NCBI GenBank assembly: GCA_965205055.1
Contig: OZ242030.1
Span: forward strand, 2,108,001 to 2,172,000
Length of the DNA stretch: 64,000 nucleotides
Origin: CBDBBY01 sp965205055
Lineage (GTDB): Bacteria > Pseudomonadota > Alphaproteobacteria > Rhodobacterales > Rhodobacteraceae
Direction: 5' to 3'
How positions within the stretch are numbered: the stretch's first letter is position 1; every line of letters begins with the position of its first letter. The notes under the pieces are model-generated. The model did no database searches. It had not been told where the DNA came from and saw only the letters and a program-made list of their open reading frames with translations. The translations under genes were made by a program, and so were the position numbers. Shown here piece after piece: positions 25,971 to 34,949 of this stretch.

Positions 25971-26588
25971 TCAGCTTCCGTGGGCCTTTGCAGCGGCTTC
26001 ATCGAAAGCAGCGACGATCTCCCTCGCGGCGCGTGCCACATCCTCTGCGCTTGCTCCCGGTTTGTAGAGAGACGAGCCGAAGCCGAAACCGCTTATGCCG
26101 GCGGCAAGCGAACCGGCGAAAGTTTCTGTTCCGACGCCGCCAACCGCATATGTTTCGACATCCGGCGGAAGAACGGCCTTGATCGCGGCAAGCCCCGAAT
26201 CCGCCAGCAAAAAATATGGGAACAATTTGATTGCATCCGCGCCGCTGCGGATCGCGGCAAAGCACTCGGTCGGCGTCATGCAGCCCGGAACCGAAATCAT
26301 GCCGCGGGACTTCGCAGCGGAAATCACCTCCGGATTGCAGTCGGGCGAAACGCAGAGCCCTCCCCCTGCAGACGACAGGTCTTTCACCTGTTCGACGCAG
26401 GTCACCGTACCGCCGCCGATCAGCGCTTGATCCCCGAACCTGTCCGAAATCGCCTCAATGCTGCGAAACGGTTCGGGCGAATTCATCGGCACTTCAATCT
26501 TGAGAATCCCCGCCTCGACCAGCGCGGCGGCGATGCTCGGCGCTTCGGAAGGTTTGATTCCGCGCAAAATCGCGATCAGGTTTCTCAT
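25971..26588 (-). CDS. dgoA: 2-dehydro-3-deoxy-6-phosphogalactonate aldolase
   Basis: KDPG/KDPGal aldolase family, 205 residues. The catalytic Glu lies in GILKIEVPMNSP, an arginine/glycine block is at GGGTVT, and the Schiff-base lysine is in GADAIKLFP. ILRGI near the start and VPGCMTPTE are typical of the DgoA branch rather than Eda. It splits KDPGal into pyruvate and glyceraldehyde-3-phosphate. Its start overlaps the dgoK stop by four bases (ATGA), pairing kinase and aldolase. The galactonate dehydratase and regulator normally in the dgo operon are not in this window. Confidence 0.92.
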   Translation of the reverse strand: MRNLIAILRGIKPSEAPSIAAALVEAGILKIEVPMNSPEPFRSIEAISDRFGDQALIGGGTVTCVEQVKDLSSAGGGLCVSPDCNPEVISAAKSRGMISVPGCMTPTECFAAIRSGADAIKLFPYFLLADSGLAAIKAVLPPDVETYAVGGVGTETFAGSLAAGISGFGFGSSLYKPGASAEDVARAAREIVAAFDEAAAKAHGS

Positions 26589-27502
26589 GGCACGCCATCC
26601 GCTTCAAAATAGCTCTTCGCGACACGGAGCCCTGCGAGCGTCAGTTCAGGCGTGTCGGGCGTTTCCGTCCGCACTCCAAGCCTGTTCAACGCGAGGCTAT
26701 AGAGCTTCGACAAGCGTTGCTCTCCGATCAGCGCGACGCGATGGCCGGTCCAGTACGATTTTGCCGCGCCGACTTCGGCGGCGATCAATGCCGCCGAAAG
26801 TTTCGCCCGCAGCACTTCCGGCAGCGTTTCAAACAGCAGGTCCTCCGCCCTCAGCGAAAACATGGCCGCCAATGGCGCGCCGGAGCCGTCGATCAATCGA
26901 TCCAGCTCATTTTCGAAAGCCTCGCTGTCGATATTTTCCGAGGCCAGCGAATGTCTGAGCACCGAATGGTTCTGAAGAAGCGAAAACAATTCTCCGCTGA
27001 TGAAGGATTTGAACCGTATCACCCGCCCGTCGGATATCTCGACCCATTTGGTGTGGGTGCCCGGCATGCATGCGACGCCATTGAACCCGGGCCGTTCCGC
27101 AAGAAGGCCTGCGATCTGGGTTTCTTCGCCCCGAATGACGTCGGGCGGCTCCGATTGGCAAAGGCCGCCGACGATGCGGACGGCGATCCTGTGGTCGGTG
27201 GTCGGAGCAGTCGTAAAAGAGTCAGGCGAAAGCGGCTCACACGGAACCTCCGCATATGGAGCTTCTATCCAACCTTGGCGAGCTCCCACCATGCCGCACG
27301 CAACGATCGGCATGGTTCGGTCATTTGAAAGCCAGCCGCCGATCAATTCCAAAAGTGCGGATTCGAATTCGCTTGGTTCGAGTTTGGCCATGCCCCTCGC
27401 GGATGAGGCTTGCGCAAAAGGCCGCTCGGACTCGTCGAACGCCCACGCCCTGACGTTGGACGTGCCCCAATCAACCGCGATCCATTCAGCTTCTCGGGTC
27501 AA
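26585..27502 (-). CDS. dgoK: 2-dehydro-3-deoxygalactonokinase
   Basis: DgoK phosphorylates 2-dehydro-3-deoxygalactonate, the step before dgoA. The 305-residue protein has the family N-terminal ATP-binding segment WIAVDWGTSNVRAW, an IVACGMVGARQGW block, IRGEETQIAGLL and a MPGTHTKWV phosphate-binding stretch. All match DgoK-type ASKHA kinases. It precedes dgoA with a 4-base overlap. Together the two supply the lower part of De Ley-Doudoroff galactose degradation. Confidence 0.93.
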   Translation of the reverse strand: MTREAEWIAVDWGTSNVRAWAFDESERPFAQASSARGMAKLEPSEFESALLELIGGWLSNDRTMPIVACGMVGARQGWIEAPYAEVPCEPLSPDSFTTAPTTDHRIAVRIVGGLCQSEPPDVIRGEETQIAGLLAERPGFNGVACMPGTHTKWVEISDGRVIRFKSFISGELFSLLQNHSVLRHSLASENIDSEAFENELDRLIDGSGAPLAAMFSLRAEDLLFETLPEVLRAKLSAALIAAEVGAAKSYWTGHRVALIGEQRLSKLYSLALNRLGVRTETPDTPELTLAGLRVAKSYFEADGVP

Positions 27503-28115
27503 TCTTGATTCGCCTTGCGGGTGCTTCTCCGATCCCGATCGCGACCGAGTCCTGTCAGCCGCTCAAGCGACTGCCCGAAGCAAAAGTTTGGTTTTAGGCA
27601 GGATCGAGAAATCAAGTTATCAACCCGCGCAAAAAATCGCTTGAACGAACTTGGCATGGAGCATGCCCCTACCCTCGCGCCGGACATGAATTCAAGCGGT
27701 TTTTCAATGATGCTGAAGAGCTGATCTGATGATGGGCCGCGTCCCGACATTCGACGAATGTACTGCGCGTCTCCGACAACGGCGCGGACAGCGCCCGCAG
27801 AGACGCGCGCTGATCGCGGCCGCTATGCGGGGATCGCCCACACAGGAAAGGCGAACGGCAAGAATTTCGCCAAAGAAGGTTCGAATAGCGTCGGAGATCG
27901 GTCGCGACCCGATTGGCGAATGGCCGAAGTCAGAACTCGAAGCGAATGGAGCAAATGCTTCTTTGCTCGACAGCAACCCTCAAGCGCGGTCGTCGATGCC
28001 CCGGCTTCCCTTGAGAATTCGCTGCAACGATCCGAACGCCGGATCGTCCAGCCGGAACATCCGAATGCGCCCGCCGCGCCGAGGACAAATCGATCAATAC
28101 AGCGCGTCCGCCGCG
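27503..28115. other. 613-base region between dgoK and ispA, no gene supported
   Basis: No frame on either strand shows a recognisable domain. The dgoK promoter must lie near 27503-27650 on the minus strand. The remainder up to the ispA stop at 28116 appears non-coding or decayed, with arginine-rich chance translations. Confidence 0.35.
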
Positions 28116-29015
28116 TCAGCGGCGGCGGTTGATCGCGTATCTTGCGGCCTGCCGCAATACCTCCGCTTTGTCGCCGAACGAATCCAAAGCCGAAATTGCC
28201 GTTCGGACCAGTTCTTCAGCACGTTGCGACGCTCCCTGAACTCCCAGCGCGGAAACAAACGTCGCCTTGTTCGCTTGAGCGTCCTTTCGCAAAGGCTTGC
28301 CGACCTCGGACGGATCGCCGAACGCATCGAGCAGATCGTCGGCGATCTGATAGACCGATCCGACGGCTTCAGCATACTTCGACAACGGTTCCGGATCGCA
28401 GCCAGCGAGAATCGGACCGGCTTGACAGGACCAAGAAATCAATTTGCCGGTCTTGTGGTCCTGCAGTTCGGAAATCCGTTCCAGACTCCAGGAGTCGCCG
28501 CTTGTTTCCGCTTCCAGGTCCATCGCTTGGCCGAATGCCATTCCGGCCGCCCCAGCGGCATGTGCGAGCCTCCCGGCAAGCGCAGCCCTGATCCCGGCAT
28601 CCGGGCTGGTTCTTTCGCCGCAAAGAATCTCGAACGACAAAGCTTGCAGCGCGCTTCCCGCCAGCACGGCGGTCGCTTCGTCCCACTTCACATGGACCGT
28701 CGGCATCCCCCTGCGAACGTCGTCGTCATCCATGCACGGCAAGTCGTCGTGAACGATTGAATAAGCATGCATGCATTCTATTGAAGCAGCCGCTCGAACC
28801 GCTGCGTCCTTCGAACAATCGAAGAGAGCCGCGCTTTCAAGCACGAAGAAGCCGCGCATCCGCTTGCCGCCGCTGCAAGCATGACGCATTGCATCCGTCA
28901 GCGGATGGCGGGGCAGTCCGGCAAAAATGTCGTCCAGACATTCATCAATTCTGACGCAGGCGTCTTCAAGCCCTTTCGAAAGCAGTGAACCCGAACTTGC
29001 ATCCGAACGGGTCAC
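28116..29015 (-). CDS. ispA: Polyprenyl synthetase (farnesyl/geranyl diphosphate synthase)
   Basis: Class I trans-prenyltransferase of 299 residues. The first Asp-rich motif is HDDLPCMDDDDVRRG and the second reads YQIADDLLD; GGKRMRGF is the IPP-binding segment. The insertion of two residues between the aspartates (DDxxxxD) marks type II bacterial FPP synthases. It follows xseB by 94 bases in the same direction, matching the xseB-ispA order common in proteobacteria; dxs is not visible downstream. It supplies C15 for quinones and undecaprenyl phosphate. Confidence 0.93.
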   Translation of the reverse strand: MTRSDASSGSLLSKGLEDACVRIDECLDDIFAGLPRHPLTDAMRHACSGGKRMRGFFVLESAALFDCSKDAAVRAAASIECMHAYSIVHDDLPCMDDDDVRRGMPTVHVKWDEATAVLAGSALQALSFEILCGERTSPDAGIRAALAGRLAHAAGAAGMAFGQAMDLEAETSGDSWSLERISELQDHKTGKLISWSCQAGPILAGCDPEPLSKYAEAVGSVYQIADDLLDAFGDPSEVGKPLRKDAQANKATFVSALGVQGASQRAEELVRTAISALDSFGDKAEVLRQAARYAINRRR

Positions 29016-29109
29016 GCCGATTCGCCACCTAAAGAGATCCTGCGGATTGCGCTTTCGCCCCGACGATTCCGCCGCGGCCGTTCAGCAGCTGTTGAGCGGG
29101 ACTGCCGGA

Positions 29110-29385
29110 TCAGAATGGTGCCTCCCTAGATCCTGAATCTGCTTTGAACGGACCTGCGCCAGTCGCCGCGCCGCCTTCGCCGACGGTGATCTGCTCTACT
29201 TTCTCCTCCGCCGCCTCAAGGATTTTTTGGCAATGACGCTTCAGCCGATTGCCCCTTTCGAAGAGCTCAATCGACTTTTCCAACGGCGAATCTCCGGTTT
29301 CAAGCTGGCTGGCGATGCTTTCCAGCTCATTCATCGCATCTTCGAACGACAGCTTTTCGATGTCTTTCGTGTTGTCCATGGTCAT
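29110..29385 (-). CDS. xseB: Exodeoxyribonuclease VII small subunit
   Basis: XseB of 91 residues with the diagnostic LSFEDAMNELESIASQLE and DSPLEKSIELFERGNRL segments. It partners XseA in degrading single-stranded DNA. ATG 29385 overlaps the preceding deacetylase stop by four bases; a second ATG at 29379 is equally usable. The C-terminus after residue 70 is glycine/alanine-rich and variable, as in other alphaproteobacteria. Confidence 0.93.
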   Translation of the reverse strand: MTMDNTKDIEKLSFEDAMNELESIASQLETGDSPLEKSIELFERGNRLKRHCQKILEAAEEKVEQITVGEGGAATGAGPFKADSGSREAPF

Positions 29386-30311
29386 CTCCCCATAAGGACT
29401 TCAACGTGCGCCGCGACTGAATCAGCCAGCGCTTGAAGGTTGTACCCGCCCTCGAGCAACGAAACGACTTTGCCGGAGCAGGTCTTGTCGGCAATGTCGC
29501 AGAGCGCGCCAGTCGCCCAAGCGAAATCGCTCTCATCGAATTCCAGATTTGCCAAGGGATCGCGACGGTGCGCGTCGAAACCGGCCGAGATCAACACGAG
29601 GTCGGGATCATGCGCCTCGATTCTCGGAAGAATCTCGTCTTCCATCGCCCGCCGGAATTCCCTTCCGCCGCTTCCCGGAGCCAAAGGAACGTTGACGAAT
29701 TGCCCATGCTTTCCCGTCTCGGACTTGCGGCCTGATCCGGGGTAAAGCGGCATTTGGTGCGTGGATGCGAAAAGGGCGCGCGACTCTCCATAGAGCAAGT
29801 CGCTCGTTCCGTTTCCATGATGAACATCGAAATCCATGACGGCAACCCGTTCCAGCCCCGCCGCATCGAGCGCGTATTTTGCGGCGATCGCCAAATTCCC
29901 GAAAACGCAGAATCCCATGGGCCTCGCTGCTTCCGCATGGTGCCCGGGCGGCCGAACGGCGCAGAATGCATTTCTGAATTCGCCTTTCAGCACGAGATCG
30001 ACAGCTTTGACGCCCGCCCCCGCAGCTAGCATCGCCGCCCGAAACGATCCGGCCGACATGTGCGTATCAGGATCAAGGCTGACCGCGCCGCTTCGCGGAG
30101 CAGCGGCGGAAATCCCGTCGAAGTAGGATTTCGGATGGACCCGCAGAATGTGCTCAAGGGCGCATTCGGGCGCCTCCACTCTTGCCAGACCGCCGAATGC
30201 AGGATCATCCAGCCTCGACATGATCGATACCAATCGGGCGACGCACTCCGGATGTCCGCCGGGAGTCTCGTGCTTCAAGCAATCCGGATGGTAAATTAGC
30301 GCCGTCGCCAT
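29382..30311 (-). CDS. Histone deacetylase family protein
   Basis: A class II-like zinc deacylase/acetylpolyamine amidohydrolase family member, 309 residues from ATG 30311. The active-site pair is in VRPPGHHAE, the zinc ligands in VMDFDVHHGNGT and ISAGFDAHRRDP, and the tyrosine region in SLLEGGYNL. Bacterial members deacetylate small molecules or proteins; the target is unknown. It heads the deacetylase-xseB-ispA operon, an order I recognise from alphaproteobacteria. The frame is open upstream, but MATALIYHP matches the family start. Confidence 0.9.
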   Translation of the reverse strand: MATALIYHPDCLKHETPGGHPECVARLVSIMSRLDDPAFGGLARVEAPECALEHILRVHPKSYFDGISAAAPRSGAVSLDPDTHMSAGSFRAAMLAAGAGVKAVDLVLKGEFRNAFCAVRPPGHHAEAARPMGFCVFGNLAIAAKYALDAAGLERVAVMDFDVHHGNGTSDLLYGESRALFASTHQMPLYPGSGRKSETGKHGQFVNVPLAPGSGGREFRRAMEDEILPRIEAHDPDLVLISAGFDAHRRDPLANLEFDESDFAWATGALCDIADKTCSGKVVSLLEGGYNLQALADSVAAHVEVLMGR

Positions 30312-30447
30312 GATGCTCCATTCATTGGATGAACCCGCAAGCTGCGTGCGGACGGAATCACCTATCCGTTTTGAATGCGGTACGCTACCCCGACCGCGCC
30401 GCGTTCGTCCGCCGAAGGCGCCATCCGAGACGGAATGATCGCCGGGA

Positions 30448-31158
30448 TCAATCCGGCACCAGCATGTAGCCTGTTCCCCTGACTGTCGTGAGGAATCGCG
30501 GATTGCGAGGGTCGTCTTCGAATTTGCTCCGCAGCCTGGACACCATGACGTCGATTCCGCGATCCTGGAAATTGAATTCCTTCCCGGTGATCTCTTTCGC
30601 AAGCGTCGGTCTCTCCACAGGCTTGTTCGGAGTCTTCGCCAAAAGCCTCAGAACGGCGATTTCCGATTGGGTCAGCGGCACGCGCTCCTGCCCGCGCCAG
30701 AGTTCGCCCCTTCTCGAGTCGAACATGTGCGCTCCCAAAGATAGCGAAATCTCAATCGGCTCAACGCGCCTGTCTTTTTCCGAGCGGCGCAGTATCGCTT
30801 CAATCCGAAGCAGGAGCTCTTGGGGATCGAACGGCTTCGGAACATAGTCGTCCGCTCCTGCGGAAAGGCCGTCGATCCGGTCGAGGACCTCGCTCTTGGC
30901 CGACAGCACGATCACAGGAGTATCGATCAAATTCCTCAGTCTCGCCGTCAGGCTGATGCCGTCTTCCCCCGGCATCATGACGTCCATGATGATCAGGTCG
31001 ATCCGGAACGTCTTCAGGACGCGCGCCGCTTGATCCGCGCCGTTCGCGGCGCTGCACCAGAAGCCATTCTTCACAAGATAGGCTTGCAAGACTTCGCGGA
31101 TTCGAGAATCGTCATCGACGATCAGGATGTGCGCGCTGTCCTGATCCGGCCGCTTCAT
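30448..31158 (-). CDS. petR: OmpR-family response regulator (PetR-like)
   Basis: The receiver domain (residues about 10-125) has the acidic DDD pocket, phospho-acceptor Asp in LIIMDVMMPGEDG and Lys in DDYVPKPFDP. The winged-helix domain follows (LTQSEIAVLRLLAKTP ... VSRLRSKFEDDP ... VRGTGYML). It overlaps the start of the MarR gene downstream in coordinates by four bases (ATGA), the arrangement of petP-petR in Rhodobacter, where PetR is needed for cytochrome bc1 expression. No histidine kinase gene is adjacent. The symbol is by synteny. Confidence 0.82.
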   Translation of the reverse strand: MKRPDQDSAHILIVDDDSRIREVLQAYLVKNGFWCSAANGADQAARVLKTFRIDLIIMDVMMPGEDGISLTARLRNLIDTPVIVLSAKSEVLDRIDGLSAGADDYVPKPFDPQELLLRIEAILRRSEKDRRVEPIEISLSLGAHMFDSRRGELWRGQERVPLTQSEIAVLRLLAKTPNKPVERPTLAKEITGKEFNFQDRGIDVMVSRLRSKFEDDPRNPRFLTTVRGTGYMLVPD

Positions 31159-31655
31159 TTCCCGGCCTTGAATTCGGAACTCCTGAATTGCGGATCCATC
31201 ATTTGCTCGAGAACCTTGCGGAATCCCGCGACGGCTTCCGGCCCGGCGGCGCTGTAGGCATTGCGCATCCGTCGTCGCTGGGCGTCGGACAATTGACCTT
31301 CAAGTTCGACGCCCGCGGCCGTCAGATGGAGGTGGCGGGTCCGGCGGTCGCTTGCGCCGACCTCTATTGAAACCAAACCGTCTTCGACGAGCCGCCGGAG
31401 GACGCGATTCAGAGACTGCTTGGAAACGCCCAGGATGGCGATCAGGTCGCTGACGGTCGTTCCCGGGTAGCGGTTGATGAAATGTATCGCCCGATGATGC
31501 GCCCTGCCGTAATCGTAGCGCTCAAGGATGCTGTCCGGGTCCGCCGTGAATCCTCGATAGGCGAAGAACATCGCTTCGATCCCTTTCCTCAGCTGCTCGT
31601 CAGTGAGAAACAGCAAGTCTGTTCCGCCGGACGCCCTGTTCCCGTAGTTTCTCAT
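31155..31655 (-). CDS. petP: MarR-family regulator (PetP-like)
   Basis: A 166-residue MarR protein: helices around RAHHRAIHFINRYPG, HTH GVSKQSLNRVLRRLVEDGLV, and the basic wing DRRTRHLHLTAAG. It is the first gene of the petP-petR pair. A perfect palindrome, GTCAAC-CTT-GTTGAC, lies 47-61 bases upstream of its start, a plausible autoregulatory operator. In Rhodobacter capsulatus PetP acts with PetR; the ligand is unknown. Confidence 0.83.
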   Translation of the reverse strand: MRNYGNRASGGTDLLFLTDEQLRKGIEAMFFAYRGFTADPDSILERYDYGRAHHRAIHFINRYPGTTVSDLIAILGVSKQSLNRVLRRLVEDGLVSIEVGASDRRTRHLHLTAAGVELEGQLSDAQRRRMRNAYSAAGPEAVAGFRKVLEQMMDPQFRSSEFKAGK

Positions 31656-31701
31656 TTGCGCATCCAGCTGAATCCCACTTTCCGAAGCCGCCGCAGTTTA
31701 A

Positions 31702-31716
31702 GTCAACCTTGTTGAC
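31702..31716. promoter_or_regulatory. Palindromic operator candidate between petP and ilvE
   Basis: GTCAAC and GTTGAC are separated by CTT, a perfect 6-bp inverted repeat centred in the divergent gap. A TTGACA -35-like hexamer overlaps its right arm at 31712-31717. MarR proteins typically bind such palindromes. It could control petPR, ilvE or both. Confidence 0.5.
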
Positions 31717-31831
31717 ATTTCAATCGGGCTTCGCTAGCGATCTCCTCGCGTATTGGCGAGCGTGCCCGATACTCGGCGCGCGATGCCTTCGCCCGACCGA
31801 GCGGGACCGGAGCAAGCGAAGGAAGACTGGC

Positions 31832-32701
31832 ATGGCGGGACCGTACGACGATCGCGACGGATTCATCTGGGTTGACGGAGAGTTCGTGCCGTGGCGCGAT
31901 GCGCAGGTGCACGTCCTGACTCACGCAATGCACTACGGATCTTCGGTGTTCGAGGGAGAGCGCGCGTACGGCGGCAAGATTTTCGAGAACCGCAAGCATA
32001 CCGAGCGCCTGCTCGAATCGGCGCGGCTGCTCGACATGCCCGTCGGCTACACGGTCGAGGAAATTGAAAAAGCCAAATCCGACGTCATGGAGAAGAACGG
32101 GCTAGCGGACGCGTATGTTCGCCCGGTGATATGGAGAGCGTCGGGCGAAGACATGGGCGTCGGCGCGCGCAAGAACAAGGTCAAGATGGCGATAGCGGCT
32201 TGGGAATGGGGCGCTTATTACGGGGACGCGAAGTTCAAAGGAGCCAAGCTGGATATCTCCAAGTGGAAGCGACCGAGCCCCGAAACGATCCCCAGTCAAG
32301 CGAAAGCGGCCGGGCTGTACATGATTTGCACGATTTCGAAGCACCAAGCCGAAGAAAAAGGCTGTTCGGACTCGCTGATGCTCGACTACCGCGGCTATGT
32401 CGCGGAGGCGACGGGAGCGAATGTCTTTTTCGTCAAGGACGGAGAGGTGCACACTCCCCTGCCGGATTGCTTCTTGAATGGAATCACGCGGCAGACGGTC
32501 ATCAAGCTGTTGAACGACCTAAATGTGAACATCCATGAGCGGCACATAAAGCCCGAAGAGCTGGAAGGCTTCGAGCAATGCTGGCTGACAGGCACGGCGG
32601 CGGAAGTCACTCCGGTCGGCCGGATCGGCGATTACTCGTTCGAAGTCGGACCGCTCACCCGCTCGATCGCGAAGAAATACGAACTGCTGGTGCGCAGCTG
32701 A
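31832..32701 (+). CDS. ilvE: Branched-chain amino-acid aminotransferase
   Basis: Fold-type IV PLP enzyme, 289 residues from ATG 31832. Characteristic blocks are HAMHYGSSVFEGERAY, RPVIWRASGEDMGV, the lysine-bearing SQAKAAGLYM segment, EATGANVFFV and NGITRQTVI. It interconverts Leu/Ile/Val and their keto acids. An upstream open extension of about 41 codons lacks conservation and overlaps the palindromic operator, so I kept the internal ATG. It converges on the dehydratase gene. Confidence 0.93.
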   Translation: MAGPYDDRDGFIWVDGEFVPWRDAQVHVLTHAMHYGSSVFEGERAYGGKIFENRKHTERLLESARLLDMPVGYTVEEIEKAKSDVMEKNGLADAYVRPVIWRASGEDMGVGARKNKVKMAIAAWEWGAYYGDAKFKGAKLDISKWKRPSPETIPSQAKAAGLYMICTISKHQAEEKGCSDSLMLDYRGYVAEATGANVFFVKDGEVHTPLPDCFLNGITRQTVIKLLNDLNVNIHERHIKPEELEGFEQCWLTGTAAEVTPVGRIGDYSFEVGPLTRSIAKKYELLVRS

Positions 32702-32781
32702 AGTCGAATCGATCAGACTCAGGCCGCAAGGTCTTCCAGCAGATCGTCGAGCCGTCGCCGGCAGGGCATCTCCAAGAGAGC

Positions 32782-33753
32782 CTATCCGATATTCGGGACG
32801 CCTCCTCGGATGACCGTAACAAGCCAATCGGCGTCGATGTTGCAACCGGATAGCACGACGGCCGCCTTGCGGCCCGCCATCGCGTCGCGCTCCTTGATCA
32901 AGGCTGCCAGAGCCGCAGCCCCTGCTCCCTCGGCAATGTTGTGCGTCGTCCGGTAGTACAGCCGGATGGCTTCGGCGACCTCCGCGTCGCTGACCTCCAC
33001 GATTCGCTCCGCGCCGGCCGATATCCTCTCCAGCGGCTCCTTGAAGGGCACCCTCACGGCGATTCCGTCGGCGAACGTGCGCGCTGAATTGGTTTCCACG
33101 CGCTTGCCGGCCTTAAAGGAAAGCCTGATCGTCGGCGCCGCATCGGAAACCACTCCCACGATTTCGGTTCTGAGCCCGAGCGCATCCCGCGCCGCGATCA
33201 TTCCGCAAATCCCGGATCCGCAGCCGATCGGAACATAGACCGTGTCCAAATCATCCACCTTGCGGAACAGTTCATAGGCGTAAGTCGACACCCCGCGCAC
33301 CAGTTCCGAGTGGAACGGCGGAACATGGAACAATCCGTCGGCGAGCGAAATGCGCTCTGATTCCGCCCGTGCCTCATCGTAATCTTCGCCGAATTCGATC
33401 AGATTCGCGCCGTATCCGCGCATGGCGGCGTTCTTTTCGACCGCGTTTCCCTTCGGAACGAAGATCCGCGCATCAAGGCCGGCAGAGACAGCCGCTCGGG
33501 CGATGCTCTGTCCATGATTGCCGCGAGTTGCGGTGGCCACGCCCGCGCAATCGGGCCGCGATTTCATGAGCCAATCGATGAAAGTGATTCCGCCCCTGAT
33601 CTTGAATGCTCCGGTCGGAAGGTGGTTCTCATGCTTGACCCAGACCGAGGCTCCTGCGGCTTCGGACAGAAGCGGCCATTCGATTAGCGGCGTCGGCTGC
33701 AACTCGCTGTGGATCAAGTCCGCCGCTGCTTCGATTTCGGATATGCTGAACAT
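32782..33753 (-). CDS. Threonine/serine dehydratase-like PLP enzyme
   Basis: Fold-type II PLP enzyme, 323 residues from ATG 33753 (MFSISEIE). The PLP lysine is in PTGAFKIRGG, with a RGNHGQSIARAA substrate loop, a VPIGCGSGICGM phosphate-binding glycine loop, and the C-terminal LSGCNID. There is no ACT regulatory domain, so it resembles catabolic threonine dehydratases or hydroxyaspartate dehydratases rather than biosynthetic IlvA. The exact substrate cannot be fixed from sequence. The open frame continues upstream by 38 codons without similarity. Confidence 0.82.
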   Translation of the reverse strand: MFSISEIEAAADLIHSELQPTPLIEWPLLSEAAGASVWVKHENHLPTGAFKIRGGITFIDWLMKSRPDCAGVATATRGNHGQSIARAAVSAGLDARIFVPKGNAVEKNAAMRGYGANLIEFGEDYDEARAESERISLADGLFHVPPFHSELVRGVSTYAYELFRKVDDLDTVYVPIGCGSGICGMIAARDALGLRTEIVGVVSDAAPTIRLSFKAGKRVETNSARTFADGIAVRVPFKEPLERISAGAERIVEVSDAEVAEAIRLYYRTTHNIAEGAGAAALAALIKERDAMAGRKAAVVLSGCNIDADWLVTVIRGGVPNIG

Positions 33754-34224
33754 AAGTTTTCGGTACCAAAGTGTTTGCGACACTTCAAATGAATGCGTCC
33801 TGCGAACCGCACGCTCTCTCAAAATGCCGACGGTTTTCGGATGCAGCCAATCGAAATGCCAAGGCAATTTGCAAGAGTTCCGAAGGTTGCATCGTACTGA
33901 AGCGCAGGAGACAGCCGCGTAATCTCAGGCTGCCGACAGGCGGCGCGCTGGATAGGCGACAACCAGCGAGGCGGCGCGGCAAACACAAGCCAATCACCCG
34001 GCGGATGGAACAGGAAGATTCACATGATCCCGGCAAATCACCGGTCGGCATGATTTTAGCCTGTCCAGCGGGTACGCCCATGACGCGCTTGAAGACCGTG
34101 CTGCGGGGTTCGGCGGTACGATGGAATCTACAAGAGATGTTGCAACCAAGTACGAAGTTCCTTAAATTCCATTGAAGAGGTACAGGCATGATCGAGAATT
34201 GGCGCTGCATATGAATTTGGATTG
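33754..34224. other. Gene-free stretch of about 470 bases
   Basis: Frames here are short or arginine/serine rich with no domain. The left part holds the promoter of the dehydratase gene. GC falls toward the right where the small hypothetical gene begins. Confidence 0.35.
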
Positions 34225-34656
34225 ATGACGGAGCACGCCGCAGGAGGGCAGAGCGCCGAAGCGCTGCAACAAGCAGTCTTTGAACTGAAGGCAAAAATAA
34301 TAAGCTTCAAATCTTTAGAACAAAATTGGGATGGAGACGGCGCCGAAGCAATACCGGAATCTGCGATTGAAGCTTCTTTGAAATTTTCGGAAAGAGTTTG
34401 TCAATTCTCGCGGAGAAATGAACCTGTCTCCGTTGCCCCCAGCCCGGATGGTGAGATTGCATTTTATTGGAATCATTGCAATGGTTATGCAGAAGTGAAT
34501 TTCGCTGGCAAAGGAGCAGTTACTCTTTGCTGGAAGGACGAAAGTGAGGAAATGCAATTGATTGAAGAAGATATCAGCATTATTTTTGGAGCTGACTGGA
34601 TTGACAATAGCCATGTTTGGAGAAAACTTTATTCTTTCTTGCGTCATGGATCCTAG
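34225..34656 (+). CDS. Small acidic hypothetical protein
   Basis: A 143-residue protein I can only describe. It has a FKSLEQNWDGDGAEAIPESA segment, then PSPDGEIAFYWN, a pattern shared with conserved small proteins of accessory regions. It is acidic and soluble, with no signal peptide. The base composition is markedly AT-richer than the flanking genes, suggesting horizontal origin. The start is ATG 34225 (TTG 34222 just before it is also possible). No toxin or phage gene is recognisable next to it. Confidence 0.6.
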   Translation: MTEHAAGGQSAEALQQAVFELKAKIISFKSLEQNWDGDGAEAIPESAIEASLKFSERVCQFSRRNEPVSVAPSPDGEIAFYWNHCNGYAEVNFAGKGAVTLCWKDESEEMQLIEEDISIIFGADWIDNSHVWRKLYSFLRHGS

Positions 34657-34949
34657 TAGCGCTTGCACTTCATACAGCGATTATTTTGATCGCCGAATTG
34701 AGCGGACAGTTCACAGAACGCGACGGCGAACTGAAGCGAATTCGTGAATCAACACGACCCGGTCCCATATGCAGGAAAAAACGAATTTGACTTCGCGTCA
34801 ACGGCGTCCGATCTCATATATCTTCGCCACTTCGACTTGACGCGCCATATCCCGACTTCGACACATTTTGCCGACAAGGGAGCGCTCTTTGAACAGCGCC
34901 GCGGGCTTGTCGGCCGCTTGCGCGCAAGCGCGCCATAGGAAAGTAGAAA

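Noticed and set aside
27704..27976. 90-codon minus-strand frame between dgoK and ispA
   Set aside because: No ribosome site or family similarity; basic, cysteine-rich translation typical of chance frames in GC-rich DNA.
33785..34294. 169-codon minus-strand frame
   Set aside because: Overlaps the divergent control region and the start of the better-supported plus-strand gene at 34225; no domain.
34744..34938. 64-codon frame before the P450
   Set aside because: No recognisable features and weak start context; may be chance.
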